Assembly (NCBI GenBank): GCA_003116995.1
Contig: BDSL01000080.1
Location: 454,063 to 518,062 of the forward strand
DNA length: 64,000 nucleotides
Reading direction: 5' to 3'
Source of the DNA: Yamagishiella unicocca
Taxonomy: Eukaryota; Chlorophyta; Chlorophyceae; Chlamydomonadales; Volvocaceae
Shown here one piece after another: positions 23,706-34,140 of the stretch; positions within the stretch are counted from its first letter, which is position 1; each line of letters opens with the position of its first letter. The position numbers were made by a program, and so were the translations under genes. The notes under the pieces are model-generated. The model did not search any database, was not told where the DNA came from, and saw only the letters and a list, made by a program, of their open reading frames with translations.

Positions 23706-24422
23706 ATGAGCATTAGTGTGGAGGATTTGCTTAAGGAATTCGACGACTTGCCTGGAGGGCAAGCTGGTCGAGCAGTGCGGGCAGCGGCACAAGGCCATCA
23801 TGGACGCAGTGGATCAAACCCCCCACCTTTGCAGCCTCAGAATGCGCGTTCTGCGGCACAAGTGTCTACAAGCCAGCTATCCGCGCCCACGGCCAACCAT
23901 GGTCGCACACGCAGCGTTGCAGGAGGGAAGAAGGACGACCTGGAGTCTCTGCTGAACGACCTCGATTTTGGTGGAACACCTAACAACAGCATGAACGGGC
24001 GGAACAACCACAACGCGTCAGCTGCGGTATCCGCAGCGGCGCAGAAGCTCGCTGCACCATCTCGGAATTCGTCTATCATCGGCTCAAAGCAAAAATGCAC
24101 GGGAGTCTTCCTTGGGGGAACGAGCTTCTCTCGTGGCAGGATGGGTGCCGTCGGCACCCTGACATGCTGCGACGCGCTGCGCTGCACGAAGTGCGACTTC
24201 CGCGTCGAGCAATTCAACAACCGCGATTGGCACGCGGATGTCGATTACCTATTCTTCCGGAACAATTTTCCGACCGAGGCGAAGCTTGCACCCAAAATGC
24301 GCTCAAGGCAGGGGTCGGTTGCGTACTGCTGCCAGTGCTCTTGGCTGAGCACAGTGGAGCAGAGTAAACTAGATTTCGCGAGCGACATACGGTGGGTGTG
24401 CGCGGGCCACCTCACAGCTTAA
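23706..24422 (+). CDS. CFAP418: Cilia- and flagella-associated protein 418 (C8orf37 homologue)
   Basis: Ciliary-base protein whose human homologue C8orf37/CFAP418 is linked to retinal ciliopathy. Single exon, 238 residues. The N-terminus (SVEDLLKEFDDLPG) and the internal KKDDLESLLNDLDF match the two short acidic helical motifs of the family. The C-terminal domain (about 135-238) has the conserved VFLGGTSFSRG, then LRCTKCDFRV, DYLFFRNNFP, YCCQCSW and the final RWVCAGH. These Cys pairs may bind metal. The middle is Ser/Asn/Gln-rich and probably disordered. The ATG at 23706 gives the family N-terminus directly. Being intronless is unusual here and may reflect retroposition or intron loss. Confidence 0.93.
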   Translation: MSISVEDLLKEFDDLPGGQAGRAVRAAAQGHHGRSGSNPPPLQPQNARSAAQVSTSQLSAPTANHGRTRSVAGGKKDDLESLLNDLDFGGTPNNSMNGRNNHNASAAVSAAAQKLAAPSRNSSIIGSKQKCTGVFLGGTSFSRGRMGAVGTLTCCDALRCTKCDFRVEQFNNRDWHADVDYLFFRNNFPTEAKLAPKMRSRQGSVAYCCQCSWLSTVEQSKLDFASDIRWVCAGHLTA

Positions 24423-26312
24423 CGATTCCGCACATTCCGAGGAATGAATGGGTTTGGGTCAGCCGGTGGACGCCTCGGGCGCGTGCACCCCACATCCCGG
24501 GCAATTCGATGACTAACACGGTGTGATGGCGGCTGTGCATCACGACTACGGAGTCACTTGCGCGATGCCGTTCACGTTGACAACACCACCACCGACATTG
24601 CGCGGGAAGACACCTTCAGCGCGTTTCCTGGCGCTCAGGCCTGCTCAGCATTGCCATTTGGCCCTAGCTCGCGTACTACCGGTATGTGCGTAACTTAGTA
24701 TTAGGTGCCGATCGTTAGGTGGTGGCCGAAAGGTGGCCGTAATCCAAGCCAACTGACGTATTATGGGATGAGCGCTGCACGCCGAGCTGCTTGTACACGG
24801 TATGGGATTTTGTCTAGCCTGTCTTTACCCAGCACCCAGACCGCCATTTCGATAGCGCACGTGAAATGAGCGCGAAGACGATGTTGGGCGATGGGGGGCA
24901 TGGGTAGCGAGGGGGGAAGGCATGGCAGCAGTGGGATGAGCCCTAACGCGGTGACGAAGAGTTGTTTTTCCTTGGGGAGGGGGGCTGGGCGGTCAGGTTG
25001 GGGTAGACGTGACCGACAAGGCACCGGCACGGTTGATCCCTTTGAATTCACGTACGGTGTACGTAGGGTATACGTACGTTGTCCTCTGGTGCTGAACGCG
25101 GCCCAGGCGTTGTGCCTCGAGTGCTGTGTCGCGGATGTGAGCTTTTGGGTGATGCTACTGTACGGCCTGGCGTACGGTGTACAGCCTATCGTGTTCGACA
25201 GTCTGTGCGAAGGGTCTGCTGTGTGTGCTATGACGAGAGGCTGTGAGGGGAGCGCGGTTTGGGCAATGCCTCGGCGGTCCACCCAGGTCGTACATGCGCC
25301 CGCAAAATGGCGTGTGGGCGGGGCACGAGGGCGGTTGGTGCGTCACCCGCCATAATAATGTTAATGGACGTAGGGCGCCGTACATATGATAGTAGAATGC
25401 ATCTGGGCAACTGGTGACGGTTGCTTTCACGGTTGCTGTACGGTACCGGTATAACCTCGTGGTACGGTATGCGGCGGCGCTTCTTTGGAGCTGCAGCCGA
25501 GCCCGCAGTGGGACATTGCCGGCTGCGAGCCAGAGCTGCGCCTATAGTAGCGTGCATGGGTGCATGAGGAGGGAAGTACATACCGGTAGATAGGAGACAG
25601 CGCAGGGAGGTACCGGTTGCAGGACAGGCTGCATACCTCCGAATACAATGGCAGGTATCCATGCATGTATATTCCACGAGTGATGCTGGCTCCTGCCGGC
25701 TGCGTGTTTACCGAGTCTTAGCCGCTCTGCCCCGCCGGCCCAACTCACCACCCACAGTTGTACTCCTTGAAAGTGCAGCAGCAGAAAGATAATCCCCACA
25801 CACTCAGCCTGGCCTTGCCTAGGCCTTCACAACAGCCACGATATCAGTTACGCTAGGGCTGTTCCCTTCAATCGCAAGTGCCGCTTGTTCAACCCACAGT
25901 TCACGTTCGCATTCCGGATGGCGTCGTAGGTGAGCCATCGTATGAGCATGCAAATGCATCCCAGGCGGTGACGCAGTCTCGTCTGAGGCACATAAGACAC
26001 ATGATAGTTGACGGCCGCTCGGTACCGCGGTCGCAATCCAGCCCTGCTAAGCTCCGCGGCACTTCGGTACCCATCAGACACAACGCAACGCAACCAGACT
26101 TTCCTTCCGAGGCCCCATCTTGTAACCCCGTAATGACGGGCAGCCGACGTTTCTTAGTGACATCAATTTCCCCCGCCCGCCGTCGACACACATTTATGTG
26201 TGTGTCTAGCTTCGACCGTGATACTGCAGCAAGAAAGCGAGCATCCAAACGCGCCCTGTTTGGGAGGCTGCAGGCGCCGCCCCGACCCGCGGAGACCGCC
26301 GTCAGGGCTCCA
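24423..26312. other. Intergenic, no gene recognised
   Basis: About 1.9 kb between the CFAP418 stop and the stop of the FBXO31-like gene. Local near-palindromic runs rich in GTACG occur around 25045-25080 and 25158-25190. Open frames here are short and unconvincing. Confidence 0.45.
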
Positions 26313-29300
26313 TCACGCTCCAGGGGGGCCTGCTCGGCCCAGCAGCTGGGGGCCCATGCGCTCCAGATCCACCAGGAAGTCAAACTCGCCCCGCCACAAA
26401 AAACCGATGGATCCATCGTCGTACACCCATAGCCGTCCCTCGATCCACGACGGGTTGCGGAAGTTCGGCCCCGCCACCCGGCCCTGCCCCTTGAACACGG
26501 CCACCACCCGCGATAGCTGCGGCCGCTGCCGCTGCTCCGGCTGCCCCGGCTGCTGCTGCTGCTGCGGCGGCGGTGGCCCCAGGACCTCCCACAGGTCCAC
26601 AGGGTCTGCTGCGGCCGCCGCCGCCGCCACCGCCTCCAGCTGGGCCTGATTCGGCGCCTGGACCCCCTGCACCCCGCCAACCAGTCCCGCCAGCCCGGCC
26701 GCCGCCGCCGCCGCCGGCATCGCCCACAAGGGCATCACCAAAACACCGGGCAGCGTCCGCCGCGGCGCTGCCGCCGGCTCCGCCGCCGCCGCGGCGGCCG
26801 CCGCCGCCGCCGCCAGCGCCCTCGCGGGGTCGGCGGTGTAGAGCGCCCGGTTGGTTATGAGCTCCACCTCGCAGAGTGGCCAGGGCTGAGGGAGCGGCTC
26901 GGCGTCCGCCCAGAAGGTGGTCTGGCCGGCGGGCACGTTGGGGTCGCCGGTGACCTTGCTGGCCACGATGCGGCTGCGCGCGCCCGTGCCCTCGTACGCC
27001 AGGGAGATGACTTCCAGACCATGTGGGCCGTACATTCCTGGTACGGCACGGCGCGGCAAGTACGGCACGTTGGGCGGGGCCCCCCGATGTCGCAGACCCC
27101 GCGTCGCAGCAAAACAGCCCGGTTGCCAATCGCCCGACGGTTCTGAAGACTTTGACACTCCCTCCTCTTCCTCCTCCTCCTCCGCCGCCGCGAGCCCCCG
27201 TCCCAGACGCAACGACCAACCAACGGCCCCTGGAGCCATGTGGTCCCGCCCAGCCCCGCCCCTCACCAGCGCAAGCTTCCACCAGTTTAGGACCTCCGGC
27301 TTCCCCGCCCGCCCAACCGCTCTTTGCACCTCATGCGCCCAACACGCGACTCCTCGCCACGCGCGCCAAAGCGCCGCGCTGCACCCACCGGTGGGTTTTC
27401 CTTCGCCCACGGGCTTTTCTCGCAACCCACCGGTGGGTGGGTGGAGCAACCCTTGCAACCCACCCACCTACCCGTCCATATGCCACTGAAGGGGCGCTGT
27501 CGGCTGGGGGCGGCCACCCGCAATCGCACCAGGTGCTGCAGGATCTTGGCTTGCCGTGACCCGCCAACAGACCCGCCGGTGCCGGGACCACCACCGCCGC
27601 CGCAGTTGCCCCGGTTGCGATTCTTGCGCCCCCCCGACCTTTGGGAAGGAGGGCCGGGGGCCAAGGCGAGGCGGCGAAGTTAGGCGTCCAAACTGTGTTC
27701 GAGGCGCCTCCCAGACGACTCAGCCGCGCCTGGAAGGACAGTTCCGCACCGCGCATAGCCACACCCACGGGACTGACCACTTGCACGCCAACATACACAG
27801 GAACTCTTCAGTCCGCCTGGCTGGGGCTCAAAGGAGGCGAAAGTCCACGCTACCCGGCACCCGCTCGCCCGCCGTCTGGCTACCCACCTGGTGGCCGCCA
27901 CGCTTGCTTCCATGAAGCGCAGCACCTCGTATCCGAACGAGCGAGGCGGACTGGCGCCCAGAAGCTCCCCCCCCCCGCCGGAACCTGGCGATAGGAATGG
28001 GAACCCACGGAGCCACGGTCACGACGACCCACGGGTCATCGACAACATACAACCGCTCCACCCGGCTGCCTCGGGTTCGTTTGATCCGAGGACCCCCGCA
28101 GCAGGGTTCCATGGCTCCAACCCCAGCCCGCCGTAATCTGCTGCCATCATGAAGATCCGCTCCGAGACCTCAGAAACGAGGCCCCCAAAACCCTAAAACC
28201 CCGCCTGAGGTCCTCGTGCCACCCTTCCCGCCCCCTCCCGCCTTTTCTGAACCGCAAAAAATCCAAAAACAAAAAAGAACCGCAGAACGGCCCTTCCCCT
28301 CCCTTCGACTGGCCCAAGCACGTGCAGCCCTAGTCGCGGCTTCCTCCCCGGCCTGCCCACCCACCCGTCGCGACTGCCGCCGCTGCCAGTGCTGCTGCGG
28401 AGGGGCCCCTGGCGCCCGCCCCGCCTGCGGCCGCGCCTCCGTGGCGTGGGTCCCTCCGCCAGGGCATGTCCTTCAGCACCGCCAGGGACTGAGCGGGCGG
28501 GGCCAGCCGGGGTCGGAGGGGCAGTCGGGGTCGGAGGGGCAGTCGGGGTCGGAGGGGCAGTCGGGGGGGAGGGGCAGTCGGGGGAGGAGGGGCAGGGGGC
28601 AACCGGATCGGAGGAGGAGGGCAACGCGGCTGGAATGCTGGATTGGGAGGCCGATGGAGTAAGAAGAGAACCCTCGGACAGCGGGAGGACGGGAGGGGTC
28701 CGGGCCCATGGACCAGGGGGCGGCGGTGTGCAAGGTGGCGGTGTGCAAGGTGGCGGTGCGTAAGGTGGCGGTGTGCAAAGTGGCGGTGTGCAAGGTGGCG
28801 GTGGCCCTGGGGCCCCAAGGCTCCCTTCGGGGCCCACTTCTCCGGCTTCTCACTGCCCCGGCGCGCGCCCATCTTCCCTTCACACGCGTGCTCGGCTTCC
28901 CTCCACCAATCACCAACCGCCAACTGCCCGCGAGCCGCCCTTGACACCATACGGAAAATCCCAACCCCATCCCCGACCCCAACCCCAAACCCAACCCACC
29001 TCATCCACGTCCACCAGCTGCAGCGACAGCCCCGGAAAGGCGGCTCCCACGCGGGCGGTCGTCTCCTCCACCACCACCGCCTGTCCCTCGCGGGCCTCCC
29101 CCGCCCGCAACGCCACCACCTCCAGGTGGGCTTTACCGCCAGCGGCCCAGCCCACTCGGAACAGCGAGCCCAGGGGAGCGTCACCCGCGCCGCGCCACAG
29201 CCCGACGAGCGGCTGGAGGCGCCGCAGTTTGGCGAAGACGGATCTATGTGTGGGGAGGGGGGCGATCGCAGGTCCCCGGGGGGCGCTATGAGATGGCGTT

Positions 29301-29778
29301 GGAGCTATGCGTGGCTATGGCGGGGCATCCAGAGGGCGAGTGTGCTGTATCAGTAGCTTGAAACAGCGGCAGCAGCACAGGAATGACACTTGGGTGCGTC
29401 AGCGTCTGTCGGGGCTCGTTCGGCGCACCGGTATGTGGTGGGCGGCTTGTCGTCCTCCTCGTCGTCGTCAGCATCGGCAGCCGCGGGTCTGGAGGACGAG
29501 GGTACTGCTATGGCGCTGGTGCTGGTGCTTGGACTGGTGTGCAACCAGTGAAGAGGATTGGTTTGGGACGACCACATGGCCACGCACAGCGGTTGCCACA
29601 CGCGCGCATCGTCGGCGCAAACCGTTGCGAGGCGTTTGCATGTAAGAGCAGCGGAAGCAATTTCGCGAGGCTTCAGACGAAGCAGTATGCGAGCTGTGAG
29701 GTCGTCGCTGAGCTCCACAAGCGACGCGGAAGTTGGACTTGATGCCACACACCCCGCAACATCGCTTATTGACGCCAT
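26313..29778 (-). CDS. F-box protein, FBXO31-like
   Basis: Substrate-recognition subunit of an SCF ubiquitin ligase. Seven exons: 29778-29429, 29243-29000, 28488-28365, 28137-28054, 27984-27888, 27638-27472 and 27037-26313; 596 residues. The F-box is at about residues 20-65 (LSDDLTARILLRLKPREIAS followed by ALTCKRLATV). The FBXO31-type beta domain includes LQPLVGLWRG, MYGPHGLEVISLAYEG and KVTGDPNVPAGQTTFWADA. It closes with AVFKGQGRVAGPNFRNPSWI, then EGRLWVYDDGSIGFLW and EFDFLVDLER. Low-complexity Ala runs, PPPPQQQQQ and Gly-rich inserts interrupt the domain. One donor (28053, gttgta) is non-optimal. Assignment to the FBXO31 family rests on these motifs; the substrate is unknown. Confidence 0.8.
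28506..28805 (+). repeat. 18-bp and 15-bp intronic tandem repeats
   Basis: In intron 2 of the F-box gene, units GGGTCGGAGGGGCAGTCG (28509-28575) and GGTGGCGGTGTGCAA (28731-28800) occur in short arrays. Periods divisible by 3 keep all frames open, which explains long spurious ORFs here. Confidence 0.75.
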
Positions 29779-30047
29779 ATGTCTTACTATGAAACGGAAT
29801 GTGGGACGTTCCTGAAGTATGTGTGGTTAGTTATTCGCTAGGGCTCAAAATGTTCACCGTACAGGCAAGCAATGGCTTATGCATAGTTCGCTCAGGGTCT
29901 GTTCGACAGCGCGACAGCCCGTATTACACGACAGGCTATTAAATTAGCAATTGTTCCACTGCTCTTATCATCGCAAAGGCGCATTCATAGGGCCGACCGA
30001 CAACTGCGGAACCCGACGACCCAGATCACTCCTAGTACGATCCAGCC
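29779..30047. promoter_or_regulatory. Divergent intergenic region between F-box gene and MPDU1
   Basis: Only 269 bp separate the two start codons. It is AT-richer than the coding flanks, and both promoters probably overlap here. Confidence 0.5.
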
Positions 30048-32964
30048 ATGGCGGACCTGATCAACACCACCAAGGTGGTGTTGGCGCACGTACTGGAGAC
30101 CAGGTCGCTGCCCGACGCGGGCCTTCTCAAGCTGCTGATCAGCCAGGTCGGTCCATGGCATCCGAAGCTGCAACAGAATTATACCAATTCACAGAGGCTT
30201 CAAAATCTACGCTCGGGCATAGGGCACTTTCGCTGTACCACACGCCTCCCGCTAAACCCAACATCCCCAGTACCGCGCTGCTGACGCCCACCCACACACC
30301 GCGCACCCCCTCTAAACCAACCCCACCCCACCCATACCACCCCACGCAATACGACTACGCCAATTGACAACCGCAACGACGCCCCTGTCGCGCCTTAGTA
30401 TGCTTTGCACCTCCGCACTCCCGCCCCGCGCCACTGAACACATCGCCCTGCTGGCGCCCATTGGGCCCTTGACGCACGCAACGTCGAGCCCCGCCTCTCT
30501 CTCTCACCCCACGCCGTCGTACCCTTCCCTCGCTCGCAGCTCCTCGGGTATGCAATCCTGGCGGGCGCCTGCGTCACCAAGCTGCCGCAGGTGGGTCCAG
30601 GGAGGAGGGATCGCGCGGGACGGTGTGGGAGGCATCGGGAGTACCGTAAATCGATGTTGACCGGGATAGCGAAGGGCTGCGGGAGCGGGGCTTCACAGAC
30701 TCGACTCGGACTTCGGATTAGCCGCCGGTCCTCCCCTGCCTTCGCCTCTTTGGGGACGTCCTTCGGCCCACGACACCCATGACGGGCAGCAGCCGTCGCT
30801 GCCGCCTCGGTTAAGACCTCCAAAGGCGCTGCTCCCTCCCCCGCTTACGCCGCCCTCCGCCCACCTTCCTCTCTCCCCCACCACCTCCTCACGGACCAGA
30901 TCCTGATCATCAAGCAGGCCGGAAGCGCAGAGGGACTGAGCACGGAAATGTTCGAAATAGAAACCTACACCCTGCTGATTTCGGGGCTGTACGGCTACAC
31001 GCGGCAACTGCCGTTCAACGCGTACGGCGAGTCGCTCATCCTTGCCGTACAGAATATCGTGATCCTGGCGCTGGTGTACGGCTATAGTCGTACTCCCGTC
31101 CTGCGGCGGGCCGCCGTCATGGGCGCCTACGTGGCGCTGGTGGTTGGGGTGATACAAGGTGAGGTCTGGCGCGGGAGGAGTTGTGGGGCGGCGCCTTGAT
31201 TGCCTGTTTAAGCCCATTGCCCGCCGCCGCAGCTGCCGTCGCTGCCGTCTTCGCAGACTGCGCCGCAGCACTGCTCGTCGATTGCTACTCGGTTCCGCTA
31301 CCGCCAGCCTGCTCATGGTTCTGTCGGCTGGCCTTCGTTGTGCTGTGTATCACCAGCGTATACCACCACCCCCGCCCCACGGTTTTCCTCTCTTACCCCC
31401 TCCCCCTCAGGCTACATTCCCACCGAGTCCATGAACACCTTCGCCGAGGCCAACACCGTGGTGGTTATGTTGTCGCGACTACCTCAGGCAAGGGAGCCGC
31501 GGGGGGGGCGGGGCGGGGGGTCAGGCACTAGGGGAGATCGACGGACTGAGGGCCCCCCAGCAGCAAATGGGAGAGTACGGCGCCAGCCGGGGAGACGAGT
31601 GCCTTGCGGGCGGGGGGGAGAAGGCACAGGGAGTGGGAGCTGGGCGGAGTAAGAAGGCGGGAGGGGTGCCGCGGCGTGGGTGGGTCGGCATGAAAACCGG
31701 TTACACGACATGGATGGATAGCTGGCGCATTATCTTCCAGCTCCTAGTTGTGGGCGCATGCTGGAGCACTTGGATTGACTACTTAGAAAGCTGTGGAGGC
31801 GGCCCGGTAACGTGCGACGCGTAAGCGGAGAAGGGAGAACGGCGTGAGGGAGGGGTTTGCCGGCTGGGAGCTGCCGCCTCCTGTCGGGCGCGGCAACCAT
31901 ATCGGTATCACACAGCACTGAGGCTCCTTGTCTGAGGTGTACTTGGCCGGGGGGGCATGCGAGGAAAGCCATGGGTCGGCACTGAACAGTAAGGCTTTCC
32001 TGATTAGGAAAATGTTTGGTACGCACGTTTGGGGAAGCACGCCAGGGGAGGTGGCACAACTGGGGTACGACATTGGGTGTGTTTGGCGGCCGCGCCTGCA
32101 AACCACCTGCTGTGCCGCCGTGGCCCCCCGCCGTACGACGCCCGGCTGCCGTACCGTCGTACTCTAGGTGTTTAAGAACTTCGCCTCGGGCTCCACGGGC
32201 ACCCTCTCCGGCATCACTGCGGCCATCAACGTGGTGGGCTGTGTGGTGCGGCTGTTCACCACCGGCCAGGCGGGGGGCGGGGCGGCCATGATGCGAGGAT
32301 ACGTCGTCAGTGAGTGGCGGCCAGGCGGGGGGCGGGGCGGGGCGGCCGCGGGGGAGTGGCGGGGGACCCAGTCGCGGGGGAGTGGGGAAGTCCGGCCCGG
32401 GGGAGGGGGGGGGGGTTGAGAGGGAGGGCGGAGGTCAAGGCGGGGTTCGGGGCAGCAGGAGGGCGGCAGCGGTGCAGCAGGCCCATGGTGCCTCCGGCAG
32501 TTCCCTGCTGCCTCGGGCGTCCGGGTGTCACGTGTGAACCCCTCTCCGTCTTGGGCACCTGGCGGGTGGGGGCTCTGCGCCACCTCAGCAGCTGGCCCTT
32601 GTCGTACTCTTGCGCACACGCAACAACGCAGCTTGGGGGCCCAAACGCCGGTGGGCACATACCGTGACACCCGGTCTCTTTCGGACCTCCCTCTTGTTGT
32701 CATTACAGTCCCTTCCTTTGATAGTCGTCTCCTCGAACCCTTGGTCCTCCTCTCCTTCCCACTTCACCGCTCCGAAACCGCCGGCATTCCCTGGTTTACA
32801 TTTCCCCGCTCGTCCGCACCCCAATAGGTCTCATCATCAACGCCACGCTGGTGGTACAGATCGTACTGTACCGCAAGAAGACCTCAGCAGTTCTTAAGGC
32901 GCAACGGGACAAGGCCGCGGCGGAGAAGAAGCGTCAGGGCGGAGAGTCCAGGAAGGGGAAGTAA
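30048..32964 (+). CDS. MPDU1: Mannose-P-dolichol utilization defect 1 homologue (PQ-loop membrane protein)
   Basis: ER membrane protein needed for use of dolichol-phosphate-mannose and -glucose in N-glycan and GPI synthesis. Exons 30048-30146, 30540-30590, 30900-31158, 31411-31487, 32168-32309 and 32828-32964; 254 residues, close to the usual 247. Two PQ-loop repeats are present. KLPQ ends at residue 50, followed by KQAGSAEGLS; RLPQ ends at 162, followed by NFASGSTGTLSGITAAIN. Several hydrophobic segments and a Lys-rich cytosolic tail (AAAEKKRQGGESRKGK) complete the protein. Both PQ motifs fall exactly at exon ends. Intron 4 (31488-32167) has a GC donor (CAG|gcaagg). A TGTAA at 33251-33255 is a plausible poly(A) signal. 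Confidence 0.92.
31689..31716 (+). repeat. Intron-resident dispersed element fragment, MPDU1 intron 4
   Basis: Contains GAAAACCGGTTACACGACAT, matching the 5' block of the copies at 51401 and, in reverse, those at 62107 and 62847. Confidence 0.5.
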
Positions 32965-34140
32965 AGCAGGCTGGGGGCCAGCAGGCAGCGGCAGCTGCGT
33001 CACCGAGGTCGCGGTGGCGAGGAAGATGCCTCTGCCGTAGGGCTCCTTTCCAAAGGCCAAGGCCCAAGCAATGCTGTGGAGGTGTTTGGATCGGAGGTGG
33101 CACGCGGTGTGGCTGGCTGCCAGTGCTGTCCGAGGTTGGGTCGGGGGCGCGCAGCGCGCCGTGTATTGTAGTGCCGGGCTGTGCGGCTGGAACATTGCGG
33201 GGGCTGTTCGGGGGGTCACAAGGGTTGGGTCCCTCAGGACGATAGCTTTGTGTAAGGTTGACGTTTGCGCAGCTACCGGACCGGAGTTATTGTCGTACCT
33301 TTGTGTCCGCCTCCGCCCCTCAGAGCAGCTGCACACGGAGCCGCATCGCGGGGCAAGGGACACAAGGCGACACGCCAGCACGTGCTCGCGCAGCGCCGTA
33401 CCACTCTGCCGCCTAAAACCCTGCCCCCCTCGTAGAAGTACCCTACAAGGCGCACTGTCCTGGGTCGCCTCCCATGCCCAGGTCCATTAGCACACGCTCC
33501 GGGAGTTTACCCTCGTGGAGGTCCCGACACGGAGCCGTTCGGGGAGTGCGCACTCGTCTGCCCAAGGTCCTGGGCGCCCTAGTTGGCGCTCTCCAGGCTC
33601 TCCGATTGCATAAGTGGTGTGTTAAACTGTTAATGCTGCCAACTCCCCGGCTAAGTACTACCGTACATGCACCCCCCTACCGCCGCAGCTGCCACCACAA
33701 CGCCCCCACCCTATCCACCGGCTCAGCCCCGGCTGGCACAGAAACAGGAACATGCAACCCTGTGCCGCTCCCCAGCCATGACCATGCCGTGCCGGTCATC
33801 AAGCGCACCGGGGACAGGGGAGCGCGGCCACCTCCGCGACCCCTCGACGCGGCTGGCCCACCGCTGCCGCTCCTCTGATGCTGCCCCATGCGGACCTGGA
33901 GGCGGCGTTTTAACCCCCCCCCTGGAGCAAGCGATCGCTCATGACGCAACGCCGCCATCTGCCCACACCGCCCTCATTCCTAGCTCCCACCGTGGGTCAC
34001 CAAAAGTGGGAACCACCAAGTCCCCACTGGTTACAATTTTAGGTAATGCCTTGCCGGCCTGGCCGCTGCCGGCCCCTATTGAGTTGCGCGCAGGGTAGGG
34101 CTGGCACCGGGGGCCGGCCTCGCTAGCTCGGTCAGCCCTG
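32965..34140. other. Convergent intergenic region / 3' UTRs of MPDU1 and YIPF
   Basis: No gene recognised. Candidate poly(A) signals are TGTAA at 33251-33255 (for MPDU1) and TTACA at 34031-34035, i.e. TGTAA on minus, about 110 nt past the YIPF stop. Confidence 0.5.
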
